Shown in pieces: positions 24,016 through 30,825 of a DNA stretch of 45,066 bases (position 1 is the stretch's first letter; every line of letters starts with the position of its first letter). The DNA comes from Caryophanales bacterium UBA6259. GTDB lineage: Bacteria; Bacillota; Bacilli; Tepidibacillales; Tepidibacillaceae. The notes under the pieces are model-generated. The model had not been told where the DNA came from, did not search any database, and saw nothing but the letters and a program-made list of their open reading frames with translations. Position numbers and translations under genes: made by a program. The stretch covers positions 31,773 through 76,838 of the forward strand of contig DJVJ01000049.1 in NCBI GenBank assembly GCA_002441135.1. Reading direction: 5' to 3'.

Positions 24016-24044
24016 TACTTTATGCATCTAGACGTTTATAAGTA
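24016..24044 (-). promoter_or_regulatory. Candidate sigma-K promoter of the repeat-protein gene
   Basis: Read on the minus strand, CATAAAGTA (24024-24016) matches the sigma-K -10 pattern CATA-N3-TA. An AC-containing -35 (TACT) stands 16 bases upstream. The predicted transcript start, near 24009, is just before the AAAGGGAGG ribosome binding site of the TTG-initiated gene. Short motifs like this can occur by chance. Confidence 0.4.
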
Positions 24045-24073
24045 TTAGGGCATATAACCATTTTTAATGTAAA

Positions 24074-24105
24074 AGCGCTAGGAAGATTTTATATTTCCTA
24101 GCGCT
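24074..24105 (-). terminator. Rho-independent terminator after DUF3889 gene
   Basis: An 11-bp stem, AGCGCTAGGAA (24074-24084) with TTCCTAGCGCT (24095-24105), is followed on the minus strand by TTTTACATT. It ends the DUF3889 gene. Confidence 0.85.
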
Positions 24106-24111
24106 GGTTTA

Positions 24112-24444
24112 TTATCGACTCGTTTCTCTGAAAGTTATTTTTTTCACTTCTTCTGTATTGGTATCAAACTGAATATTTACAAATACTCCAAACTCTCGCT
24201 GATTTTCTCTTAGCCATAATTTAAACCGCTCCTCAGCAATAGTTGGTGATATTTGCTCTCTTCCGATATGTAAATAATCGATAATGTCTGCATTTGGATA
24301 ACGTTTATGGGTCTCTATCATGGCTAATCTTCCCCACTTTGCATACTCAGGCTGAGTAGATACAGGATAAGCCATTACATAAGAAGTTATCAGTATTGAA
24401 AAGATGAATAATAGTGTACTCATTACTATTACTTTTTTTGCCAT
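24112..24444 (-). CDS. DUF3889 family secreted protein (YqzG/YhdC-like)
   Basis: A 110-residue protein with an N-terminal signal sequence (about 1-25, ending near MAYP). It then has the DUF3889 core PEYAKWGRLAMIETHKRYP, ADIIDYLHIGR, EERFKLWLR, and EFGVFVNIQFDT with a terminal FRETSR. In Bacillus the family includes YqzG and YhdC, small exported proteins of unknown function with a cystatin-like fold suggested for related domains. It is divergent from the yhcEFGHI operon; the intervening region carries that operon's promoter and operator. A terminator follows. Confidence 0.88.
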   Translation of the reverse strand: MAKKVIVMSTLLFIFSILITSYVMAYPVSTQPEYAKWGRLAMIETHKRYPNADIIDYLHIGREQISPTIAEERFKLWLRENQREFGVFVNIQFDTNTEEVKKITFRETSR

Positions 24445-24539
24445 TTAATTCACCACACTTATCTATGTTAGTTAGATTCTTTATTTAGTATCAACAAAAC
24501 ACGAAAAAGAAATGTTTTAAATTTATACTTGATTGGTTG

Positions 24540-24586
24540 TTGACGTTTTGAAAATATTAGTGTACTATTCTACTAGAACACTAATA
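24540..24586 (+). promoter_or_regulatory. Promoter and palindromic operator of the yhcEFGHI-type operon
   Basis: TTGACG (24540-24545) and TACTAT (24563-24568), 17 bases apart, form a good sigma-A promoter. A palindrome at 24555-24586, TATTAGTGT...ACACTAATA (9-bp perfect arms, with further inner pairs CTA/TAG), overlaps the -10. The GntR-type regulator encoded as the second gene probably binds here and represses its own operon. The AGTGT...ACACT arms resemble operators described for YtrA-type GntR regulators. Confidence 0.8.
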
Positions 24587-24635
24587 TACAGATACGTGAT
24601 TTGTATTTCATTAGAAAGTAGGAGGGTTAAATACT

Positions 24636-25427
24636 ATGAAGAGTTGGATTGGTTTATTAAAAAAGGAATTTTATCTAAGTAAAACAAACGTACTTATAGC
24701 CTTAGTGGGACTTCTAGTAGCTATAATAGCCTCATTCATTATTGCTCAAAAAATGGATGAACCAGCAGTAATGTTTGGGATTTCATTAGTAATTTTAGGA
24801 CTCCATATATTTAATTTAGCAATTTACATGCTTAATAGCTTACAGGTGGAATCAAGACAAATGCATCTCTGGCTGCATAATCCACAGCCAGCAGCAAAAC
24901 TACTAATAGCTAAGCTGGCAAACGGATTTGGAGCGTTTCTTTTATCTTTATCGGTAAGCATTTTATTTGCTATTTATGCTGGCAATCAATCTTTAGATTA
25001 TTATGATATCGTCATTCTTGACTGGAGTGCGGTTAGTCAAGTAATGGGAACCATTATTTTTTATCTTGTTAACATAGCAATCCATTTTGCAATCTGGGTT
25101 ATCTTTTATTGGGCCATCCATCAAGTTATCAAAGGCTATATTGGCAAGTTTAGTATTGTACTTACTATTTTACTTTTCTTCTTTGTGCAATGGGGATTTG
25201 CTTGGATAACAGAAACAAAACTTTATTATCTAATTACAGGTTGGGGCAAAATGCCTGTTCGATTTGAGCAATCCACATTTCTTTCCATGTTCAGTGTACC
25301 GCCAGATGTAATAAATGGCGAAATTCAGCTTCTATTCTTTGGAGAATATCTTTTCTATGTATTATTGTCGATTGGTTTGTTCTTTTTATCTTGCTGGCTT
25401 ATCGATCGAAAAGTGGAGGTGCGATGA
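24636..25427 (+). CDS. yhcE: ABC-type membrane protein (YhcE-like)
   Basis: A 263-residue protein with about six membrane helices and little sequence identity to well-known permeases. Its position as first gene before a GntR regulator, two ABC ATPases and a second permease matches the B. subtilis yhcE-yhcF-yhcG-yhcH-yhcI order, where YhcE is a membrane protein of about 250 residues. It is probably the partner subunit of the YhcG ATPase. AGGAGGG precedes the ATG. The stop codon ends one base before the yhcF start, indicating co-translation. Confidence 0.82.
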   Translation: MKSWIGLLKKEFYLSKTNVLIALVGLLVAIIASFIIAQKMDEPAVMFGISLVILGLHIFNLAIYMLNSLQVESRQMHLWLHNPQPAAKLLIAKLANGFGAFLLSLSVSILFAIYAGNQSLDYYDIVILDWSAVSQVMGTIIFYLVNIAIHFAIWVIFYWAIHQVIKGYIGKFSIVLTILLFFFVQWGFAWITETKLYYLITGWGKMPVRFEQSTFLSMFSVPPDVINGEIQLLFFGEYLFYVLLSIGLFFLSCWLIDRKVEVR

Positions 25428-25820
25428 ATGACAGAGGAATTTAATCCATCAACACCGATTTATCTTCAGCTTGTAGAACGGATTAATCGACAGATCATTC
25501 GAAATGAACTAAAGGCGGGAGATAAGCTTCCTTCCGTACGGGATATGGCCATTCAAGCGGGCGTTAATCCTAACACGATACAGCGCACCTATAGCGAGTT
25601 AGAAAGAATGGCTATTGTAGAAACCAAACGAGGGCAAGGTACCTTTGTAACGGAGGATATGAAGAAACTTGCTAATTTAAGGGAAGAGCTAAAGCAGGAG
25701 CATATTGAATCTTTTCTCCGTGATATGAAAGAGATGGGATTTACATTGGAAGAGATGATGGAAGGAATTCAAATGGTATTAGAGGTTGGCAAAGGAGGAG
25801 AAAACAATGATCAAGCTTAA
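25428..25820 (+). CDS. yhcF: GntR-family regulator, YtrA subfamily (YhcF-like)
   Basis: A 130-residue protein with an N-terminal winged helix-turn-helix (about 10-75): the pattern IYLQLVERINRQIIRNELKAG, KLPSVRDMAIQAGVNPNTIQRTYSELE and GTFV is that of GntR. The short C-terminal helical tail, without a large ligand domain, is typical of YtrA-type regulators, which repress ABC transporter operons and respond to antibiotics acting on the cell wall in B. subtilis. The likely target is the palindrome at 24555-24586. The gene overlaps the yhcG start by 14 bases and follows yhcE directly. Confidence 0.93.
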   Translation: MTEEFNPSTPIYLQLVERINRQIIRNELKAGDKLPSVRDMAIQAGVNPNTIQRTYSELERMAIVETKRGQGTFVTEDMKKLANLREELKQEHIESFLRDMKEMGFTLEEMMEGIQMVLEVGKGGENNDQA

Positions 25821-26499
25821 TAATGTGACCAAAAAATACTTAACTCAAGTTGCACTTGATGATGTTAGCATTAGCCTCCCTCAAGGCAAAATTATTGGCA
25901 TTGTGGGGGAGAATGGAAGTGGCAAATCGACAACCCTCAAGTTAATGGCTGGCCTTATTCAGCCATCAAAAGGAGCAATAACGATCAATGGAGAGAATGT
26001 GACTCGAAGAATTAGCACTCAAGTGGCCTATTTATCCGAACTTGATGCCTACTACCCCTTCTATACAGTTCAAGAAACAATTGACTTTTTTGCCAGTCAA
26101 TTTGAAGATTTTGATCGAGACAGAGCAAAAGAAATATTAGAATTTATGAGACTAGAGCCCAATAAAAAAGTAAAAGAGCTTTCCAAGGGGAATAGAGGAA
26201 GACTAAAGATTCTTTTAGTTCTTTCTAGAGAAGTACCAATTATCCTAATGGATGAACCATTATCTGGTTTAGATCCTATGGTTAGAGACTCAATAATTAA
26301 AGGACTGCTTTCTTTTGTGGATATAGAGAAGCAAACCGTAATTATTACTACCCATGAAATACGAGAGATTGAACCGCTATTAGATGTCGTAATTGCTTTG
26401 AAAAAGGGAAAGATTATGGAGATTACAGAAGTGGAAGAAATAAGGTCTATACAGAAGCTTAGTTTGGTGGAATGGATGAAAAAAGTGTACGAAAATTAG
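25807..26499 (+). CDS. yhcG: ABC transporter ATP-binding protein (YhcG-like)
   Basis: A 230-residue nucleotide-binding domain. The Walker A GENGSGKST includes Lys40, the Walker B is IILMDEP and the switch His is in TTHE. The signature LSKGNRG is a weak form of LSGGQ. The start ATG (25807) lies after AAAGGAGGAG inside the end of yhcF, so translation is coupled; a longer frame from 25786 would start on the ribosome binding site itself. It pairs with yhcE as a likely exporter, while yhcH has its own permease. Confidence 0.93.
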   Translation: MIKLNNVTKKYLTQVALDDVSISLPQGKIIGIVGENGSGKSTTLKLMAGLIQPSKGAITINGENVTRRISTQVAYLSELDAYYPFYTVQETIDFFASQFEDFDRDRAKEILEFMRLEPNKKVKELSKGNRGRLKILLVLSREVPIILMDEPLSGLDPMVRDSIIKGLLSFVDIEKQTVIITTHEIREIEPLLDVVIALKKGKIMEITEVEEIRSIQKLSLVEWMKKVYEN

Positions 26500-26511
26500 G
26501 GGGAAATCAAT

Positions 26512-27435
26512 ATGGAGAAAGAAGCCATTGTTCAAATCCAAAACCTAAGCAAAAAAATTGGAGATAAGACGATTATCGATCATCTTACTTTTGATATTTA
26601 TCAAGGAGAGGTTTTTGGATTTCTTGGCCCAAATGGTGCCGGAAAAACGACAACGATTCGAATGCTAGTTGGCCTAATGGCCATAACTGAAGGAGAAGTA
26701 TATATTAATGGAGTAAGCCTAAAAAAGGATTTTGAGAACGCGATTAAGCATGTTGGCGGTATTGTAGAAAACCCAGAAATGTATAAATTTTTAACGGGCT
26801 ATCAAAATCTATTGCACTATGCACGAATGGTGAAGGGAATTACTAAGGAACGGATTAATGAGGTTATTCAAATTGTTGGACTAGATAAAAGAATTCATGA
26901 TAAGGTCCAGACATATTCATTAGGTATGAGACAACGCTTAGGTTTAGCTCAAGCCATGCTACACTCTCCGAAATTGTTAATTCTTGATGAGCCCACTAAT
27001 GGACTTGATCCTGCGGGGATTCGTGAATTACGAGATTATTTACGGAAAATTGCAAGAGAAGACAATATTGCCATCCTTGTTTCTAGCCATTTATTATCCG
27101 AAATGGAGCAAATGTGTGATCGAATTGGGATTATCCAGCATGGAAAACTAATTGATGTGAAAATGGTCGATGAATTTATGGAACAGCAAGGTGAATTATC
27201 TGTTCATTTCCAAATTGAGGCCAATAAAAACCAAAAAGAAATTACAATTAATGATATGTCTACCATCACTATTATGCCAAATCAAAAAGTCGTGGAGCTT
27301 AGGATGCAAAAAGAAGAGATTCCAGATTATACGACTCAGATGGTTTTGGCAGGTGTTAAAATATATGGTATTCGGTCTACTTCCACCCTAGAAGATCGAT
27401 TCTTAGAGGTAACAGGAGGGAATGAAATTGGTTAG
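26512..27435 (+). CDS. yhcH: ABC transporter ATP-binding protein (YhcH/BcrA-like)
   Basis: A 307-residue ATPase with a complete set: Walker A GPNGAGKTT, Q-loop region, signature YSLGMRQRLGLAQ, Walker B LLILDEPTNGLDPAG and the SSH switch. The C-terminal extension (about 225-307) is typical of BcrA-type ATPases that power bacitracin- or lantibiotic-type exporters. The gene sits 12 bases after yhcG and its end overlaps the yhcI start by 14 bases (27422-27435). The YtrA-type regulator upstream points to cell-envelope antibiotic stress, a family-based inference. Confidence 0.95.
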   Translation: MEKEAIVQIQNLSKKIGDKTIIDHLTFDIYQGEVFGFLGPNGAGKTTTIRMLVGLMAITEGEVYINGVSLKKDFENAIKHVGGIVENPEMYKFLTGYQNLLHYARMVKGITKERINEVIQIVGLDKRIHDKVQTYSLGMRQRLGLAQAMLHSPKLLILDEPTNGLDPAGIRELRDYLRKIAREDNIAILVSSHLLSEMEQMCDRIGIIQHGKLIDVKMVDEFMEQQGELSVHFQIEANKNQKEITINDMSTITIMPNQKVVELRMQKEEIPDYTTQMVLAGVKIYGIRSTSTLEDRFLEVTGGNEIG

Positions 27436-28378
27436 TATCATCGCTTTAATTCAAAATGAGAATATGAAAATCTATCGAAGAATCGGCACTATCGTTATGA
27501 TTGGTTTACTGCTATTGGCAGTGATTGCTACTGGTATTATACAAAAGTATGTAATCAAAGAAAATGCCACTGATTGGAGAACTGCTATTCAAGCAGAAAC
27601 CACAAATTTCAAAACTAATTTAGAGAAAAATCCAAACCTCCCAACAGCTTTGCAGCGTCATTACGAAAAGCAGATCCAGATTAATGAGTACAGATTAGAA
27701 CATAATGTACAACCAATTGAGAATAGTACGATCCCTGGCTTTATGAATACAACTGCAAATTTGGTTTCCATTATCACTTTGTTTACAGTGATTGTTGCAG
27801 CTGGAAGTGTAGCATCAGAATTTTATTGGGGTACAATTAAGCTTCTTTTAATTCGCCCAGTTACACGCTCCAAAATTTTATTAGCAAAATATCTTTCTAC
27901 AATCATCTTTGCCCTACTTTTATTATCGATTTTATTTCTCTCTTCACTTCTTGTAGGGGGTATCTTATTCGGTTTAGAAAATGCTGATGTTCCATATCTT
28001 GCGTACGTGGATGGTCATGTAGAAGAAGTAAGTCTTGTTACTCACATTCTCACCTTATATGGTTATAGCGGTATAGAGCTAATCATGATGGCTACCTTTG
28101 CTTTTATGATTTCTGCAGTATTCCGAAGTAGTTCATTAGCGATTGGACTCACGATCTTCCTGTTGTTTACAGGTGTTCAGGTCGTTCAATTACTAAGTAA
28201 ATATAGCTGGGCCAAATTTATTCTTTTTGCAAACACGAATTTAGCTGTTTATCAGGATGGAGTACCGATTGTCGAGGGAATGACTCTCTCCTTTTCAATT
28301 GGTATGTTGATTCTATATTATCTATTGTTCGTTAGTTTAGCCTGGGGAATTTTTAATAAAAGAGATATAACTGCATAA
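27422..28378 (+). CDS. yhcI: ABC-2 type permease (YhcI-like)
   Basis: A 318-residue membrane protein with an N-terminal helix (about 25-45), a large extracytoplasmic loop (about 45-110, rich in Asn, Glu and Lys), then five more helices. This is the ABC-2 permease plan, as in BcrB and the B. subtilis permease YhcI. The phrase SEFYWGTIKLLLIRPVTRSKILLAKY is the coupling region that contacts the ATPase. It overlaps the end of yhcH, its likely partner. A terminator stands directly after the stop. Confidence 0.92.
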   Translation: MKLVSIIALIQNENMKIYRRIGTIVMIGLLLLAVIATGIIQKYVIKENATDWRTAIQAETTNFKTNLEKNPNLPTALQRHYEKQIQINEYRLEHNVQPIENSTIPGFMNTTANLVSIITLFTVIVAAGSVASEFYWGTIKLLLIRPVTRSKILLAKYLSTIIFALLLLSILFLSSLLVGGILFGLENADVPYLAYVDGHVEEVSLVTHILTLYGYSGIELIMMATFAFMISAVFRSSSLAIGLTIFLLFTGVQVVQLLSKYSWAKFILFANTNLAVYQDGVPIVEGMTLSFSIGMLILYYLLFVSLAWGIFNKRDITA

Positions 28379-28397
28379 TTGTTAAAACAATAAAAAT

Positions 28398-28416
28398 GGC
28401 GACCTAATTGGTCGCC
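28398..28416. terminator. Bidirectional terminator
   Basis: GGCGACC (28398-28404) pairs with GGTCGCC (28410-28416), with an AAAAA run before and T-rich sequence after. It ends yhcI and the small gene on the minus strand, whose stop starts at the next base. Confidence 0.85.
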
Positions 28417-28638
28417 TTATTCTTGTTTTAAGGATTCGATAAACATCATCAATGATTTTCGTTGCTCAGGTGTAAGCTCCAAAGCCATTTCAACCAATTG
28501 TTGAATATCTTGTGGTAAGGGTTGAGGATTTTTGGCATGTTCCAAACCAACTTGATTAATCACATCTTCTAAAATCATTTTAGACTCATCAATCGATTTG
28601 TATATATGTATCAGCGAATTTAAAACACGTTCATGCAT
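28417..28638 (-). CDS. Small helical protein, second gene of a two-gene unit
   Basis: A 73-residue acidic, helix-rich protein (LIHIYKSIDESKMILEDVI; LVEMALELTPEQRKSLMMFIESL); I do not recognise a family. Its ATG overlaps the stop region of the 53-codon gene upstream (shared ATGCATGA), so translation is almost certainly coupled. It is bounded by a terminator and lies between the yhc operon and a small membrane protein gene. The paired small size suggests partners, but a toxin-antitoxin role cannot be claimed. Confidence 0.75.
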   Translation of the reverse strand: MHERVLNSLIHIYKSIDESKMILEDVINQVGLEHAKNPQPLPQDIQQLVEMALELTPEQRKSLMMFIESLKQE

Positions 28639-28792
28639 TTACTTCCTCGTAAAATAACAATTTATCGATTTCTTTTTTTATGGTTTTTAACTCTTCAATA
28701 TTTAGTTTTTTAACATCACGAATCATATGATCGAGCTTTAGATTACGGAATTCATCAAGATAGGCTGGAATGGAATCATATTTTAAAGCCAT
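28631..28792 (-). CDS. 53-residue protein, first gene of a two-gene unit
   Basis: A complete short frame starts with ATG (28792-28790) after AAAGGAGG on the minus strand and ends TGA at 28633-28631. The protein is 53 residues, charged and probably helical (LKLDHMIRDVKKLNIEELKTIKKEIDKLL). I know no family. Its end overlaps the start of the 73-residue gene by eight bases, so the two form one translational unit. Upstream at 28818-28840 there is a short imperfect inverted repeat (AGAAAGCA/TTGCTTTTCT) of unknown role. Confidence 0.75.
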   Translation of the reverse strand: MALKYDSIPAYLDEFRNLKLDHMIRDVKKLNIEELKTIKKEIDKLLFYEEVNA

Positions 28793-28939
28793 CGCCAAAT
28801 CCTCCTTTTATAAAAAGATGAGAAAGCATTGCTTTTCTATCTCTAGTGCAAAATACATAATAACACTTTTTTCGTCAAAAATAAACAAAACTTTTAAAAG
28901 AAAATGATGAAAATTATTGAAAAGAGGAGTAAGTATAAA

Positions 28940-29254
28940 ATGGCTTATGCTCTTGTTTTTTTTGTTTTTATTTTATTGCTTATCGATAATCCTTTTACCA
29001 AACAACTTATGAATAACTCAAAAATAAAATACTTAAGATGGGCGATTATTCTTCTAGGACTAGTTCATCTATTTTCAATTACCTATGAAGATAGTTCAAA
29101 AGTAATATCAGGAATTTTTTTTATTGGAATGGTTCTTATCTATAGTTCTGCTAACAAACATAAAGGAATTGAAGATCGAGTAGCCCGACTCATTTTTAAA
29201 AAAATTGCTTGGATTCTTATTTGGTTATTATTACTAATCCATATGGTATATTAG
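28940..29254 (+). CDS. Small membrane protein of unknown function
   Basis: A 104-residue protein with three or four hydrophobic helices: MAYALVFFVFILLLIDN, then LRWAIILLGLVHLF, ISGIFFIGMVLIYSS and WILIWLLLLIHMVY at the end, joined by charged loops. I do not recognise a family. The start is set at 28940, where AAAGAGGAG (28921-28929) is the ribosome binding site; the frame could begin at 28904, but no ribosome binding site is seen there. It is followed after about 30 bases by the Xaa-Pro dipeptidase gene. Confidence 0.72.
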   Translation: MAYALVFFVFILLLIDNPFTKQLMNNSKIKYLRWAIILLGLVHLFSITYEDSSKVISGIFFIGMVLIYSSANKHKGIEDRVARLIFKKIAWILIWLLLLIHMVY

Positions 29255-29286
29255 TATTAAACCAATTAAGCAAAGGAGTAAAATTG

Positions 29287-30393
29287 ATGGAACAAGTATT
29301 TCTAAAAAGAATAAATGAATTTTATCAATGGATGAAGGAAAATCAATTGAATGCTACAGTGATTACCTCGCCAGCGAATGTTTATTATTTTACAAATTTT
29401 TATAGCAATCCTCATGAAAGATTTATGGGATTATTTTTACTGGAAAATGAAGAGCCTATACTTATACTTCCAGCATTAGATGTTCATGAAGCAAAGGAAA
29501 AAATTAAAATAACAAAGCGGATCTATGGCTATGCCGACCATGAAGGGCCTGAGATGATTATTCAGCAATATGTAGCTTCTAGTCATGAAAGGGCTCTTGG
29601 ATTTGAAGAAAATCAAGTAAGTTATAAAAAAGCCAGTTGGTTAAAAAGTATATTAAAGATTAAAGATACTTTTGATATTGAAGAGGGAATTAATCAACTA
29701 CGATTAACAAAGGATTCTTTAGAAATAAATTATTTAAAGGAAGCAGCAGAATGGGCAGATAAAGCTGTTGAATATGGAATTGAAGCAATAAAGCCAGGAA
29801 GAAGCGAATTAGAAGTTATTGCTAGTATTGAATATAAACTAAAACAGCAAGGGATAGAAAAAATGTCTTTTGATACGATGGTTTTAACTGGCCTAAAAAG
29901 TGCTGCTCCCCATGGAAAGCCTGGTAAAGAGACTATTCAAAAAGGCGATTTGGTTTTGTTTGATTTAGGGGTTAAATTAAATGGGTATTGTAGTGACATT
30001 AGTAGAACCGTTGCTGTTGGCAATATTTCTGAGAAACAAAAAGAAATTTATAGTGTAGTTCAACAAGCACAAGAGTTAGCGATTAAATCAGTAAAAGCGG
30101 GAGTGCCAATTAAAAACATCGACTTAGCTGCAAGAGAATTTATCCAAAAAGCTGGCTATGGAGAGTATTTTATGCATCGAACAGGACATGGACTAGGAAT
30201 TGAAGTACATGAATATCCTTCCATCCATGAAAAAAATGAGATTTTGCTTAAAAAGGGAATGGTATTTACCATTGAGCCAGGAATTTATCTCCCTGAAGTC
30301 GGTGGGGTGCGCATTGAGGATGATATTGTGGCCACTGAAGAGGATGCCTATGTTCTTACAAGCTTTACTAAAGATCTGATTATATTAACTTAA
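29287..30393 (+). CDS. M24 family Xaa-Pro dipeptidase (PepQ-like)
   Basis: A 368-residue cytoplasmic metallopeptidase of the M24B type. An N-terminal creatinase-like domain (about 1-135) precedes the pita-bread catalytic domain. The five metal ligands are visible: Asp226 (LFDLGV), Asp237 (SDISRT), His301 (GHGLG), Glu330 (IEPG) and Glu344 (RIEDD). Such enzymes cleave X-Pro dipeptides for proline recovery; B. subtilis relatives are YkvY and YqhT. The start ATG at 29287 follows AAAGGAG; the frame extends upstream to 29209, overlapping the small membrane protein gene, but has no ribosome binding site there. The gene ends before the SASP promoter. Confidence 0.93.
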   Translation: MEQVFLKRINEFYQWMKENQLNATVITSPANVYYFTNFYSNPHERFMGLFLLENEEPILILPALDVHEAKEKIKITKRIYGYADHEGPEMIIQQYVASSHERALGFEENQVSYKKASWLKSILKIKDTFDIEEGINQLRLTKDSLEINYLKEAAEWADKAVEYGIEAIKPGRSELEVIASIEYKLKQQGIEKMSFDTMVLTGLKSAAPHGKPGKETIQKGDLVLFDLGVKLNGYCSDISRTVAVGNISEKQKEIYSVVQQAQELAIKSVKAGVPIKNIDLAAREFIQKAGYGEYFMHRTGHGLGIEVHEYPSIHEKNEILLKKGMVFTIEPGIYLPEVGGVRIEDDIVATEEDAYVLTSFTKDLIILT

Positions 30394-30430
30394 ACTGTAT
30401 AAAACACATAAAATTACCAAAAAAATTGTT

Positions 30431-30460
30431 GTATGGATTAACTCCTTTTAACACATATTA
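30431..30460 (+). promoter_or_regulatory. Sigma-G promoter of the SASP gene
   Basis: GTATG (30431-30435) and CATATTA (30454-30460), 18 bases apart, match the sigma-G (forespore) pattern GHATR and CATnnTA. This is where an alpha/beta SASP gene should have its promoter. The predicted start is about 8 bases later, just before AAAGGAGGTG. Confidence 0.8.
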
Positions 30461-30485
30461 AGCTTACAAAAGGAGGTGATACCAA

Positions 30486-30710
30486 ATGGCAACAGGACAA
30501 CAACGTTCTAGCAACTGGTTAGTAGTACCTCAAGCATCCCAAGCTCTTAACCAAATGAAATACGAGGTAGCACAAGAGCTTGGTATCCAGATTCCAGCTG
30601 ATGGATATATGGGTAACATCGCTTCTCGTGACAATGGTGCAATTGGAGGCCATATCACTCGTAAGCTTGTACAAATGGCTGAGCAACAATTATCTGGAGG
30701 CAAGTTTTAA
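30486..30710 (+). CDS. Alpha/beta-type small acid-soluble spore protein
   Basis: A 74-residue DNA-binding spore protein that coats and protects DNA in the dormant spore and is degraded at germination for amino acids. The family hallmarks are MKYEVAQELGIQI (the germination protease site region), a GYMGNIASRDNGAIGGHITRKLVQMAEQQL half and an Asn/Gln-rich start. The length is typical (about 60-75). AAAGGAGGTG precedes the ATG, a sigma-G promoter lies upstream and a terminator follows directly. The gene's base composition and codon use look like those of a highly expressed gene. Confidence 0.97.
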   Translation: MATGQQRSSNWLVVPQASQALNQMKYEVAQELGIQIPADGYMGNIASRDNGAIGGHITRKLVQMAEQQLSGGKF

Positions 30711-30731
30711 TAACTGAATAACTGGTATGTT

Positions 30732-30763
30732 AAGGCAGTGGAATTTTTTCCACTGCCTTTTTC
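30732..30763 (+). terminator. Rho-independent terminator after SASP gene
   Basis: AAGGCAGTGGAA pairs with TTCCACTGCCTT, followed by a T run. It ends the SASP transcript. Confidence 0.92.
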
Positions 30764-30825
30764 GATGAAATATGATAGCATACAGATACAAAGTATTAAG
30801 TATTTGGTGAGAAGGAGTAATTGAA

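Noticed and set aside
28417..28792. Toxin-antitoxin pair
   Set aside because: The gene arrangement (two small overlapping genes) would allow it, but neither protein shows a motif of a known toxin or antitoxin family.
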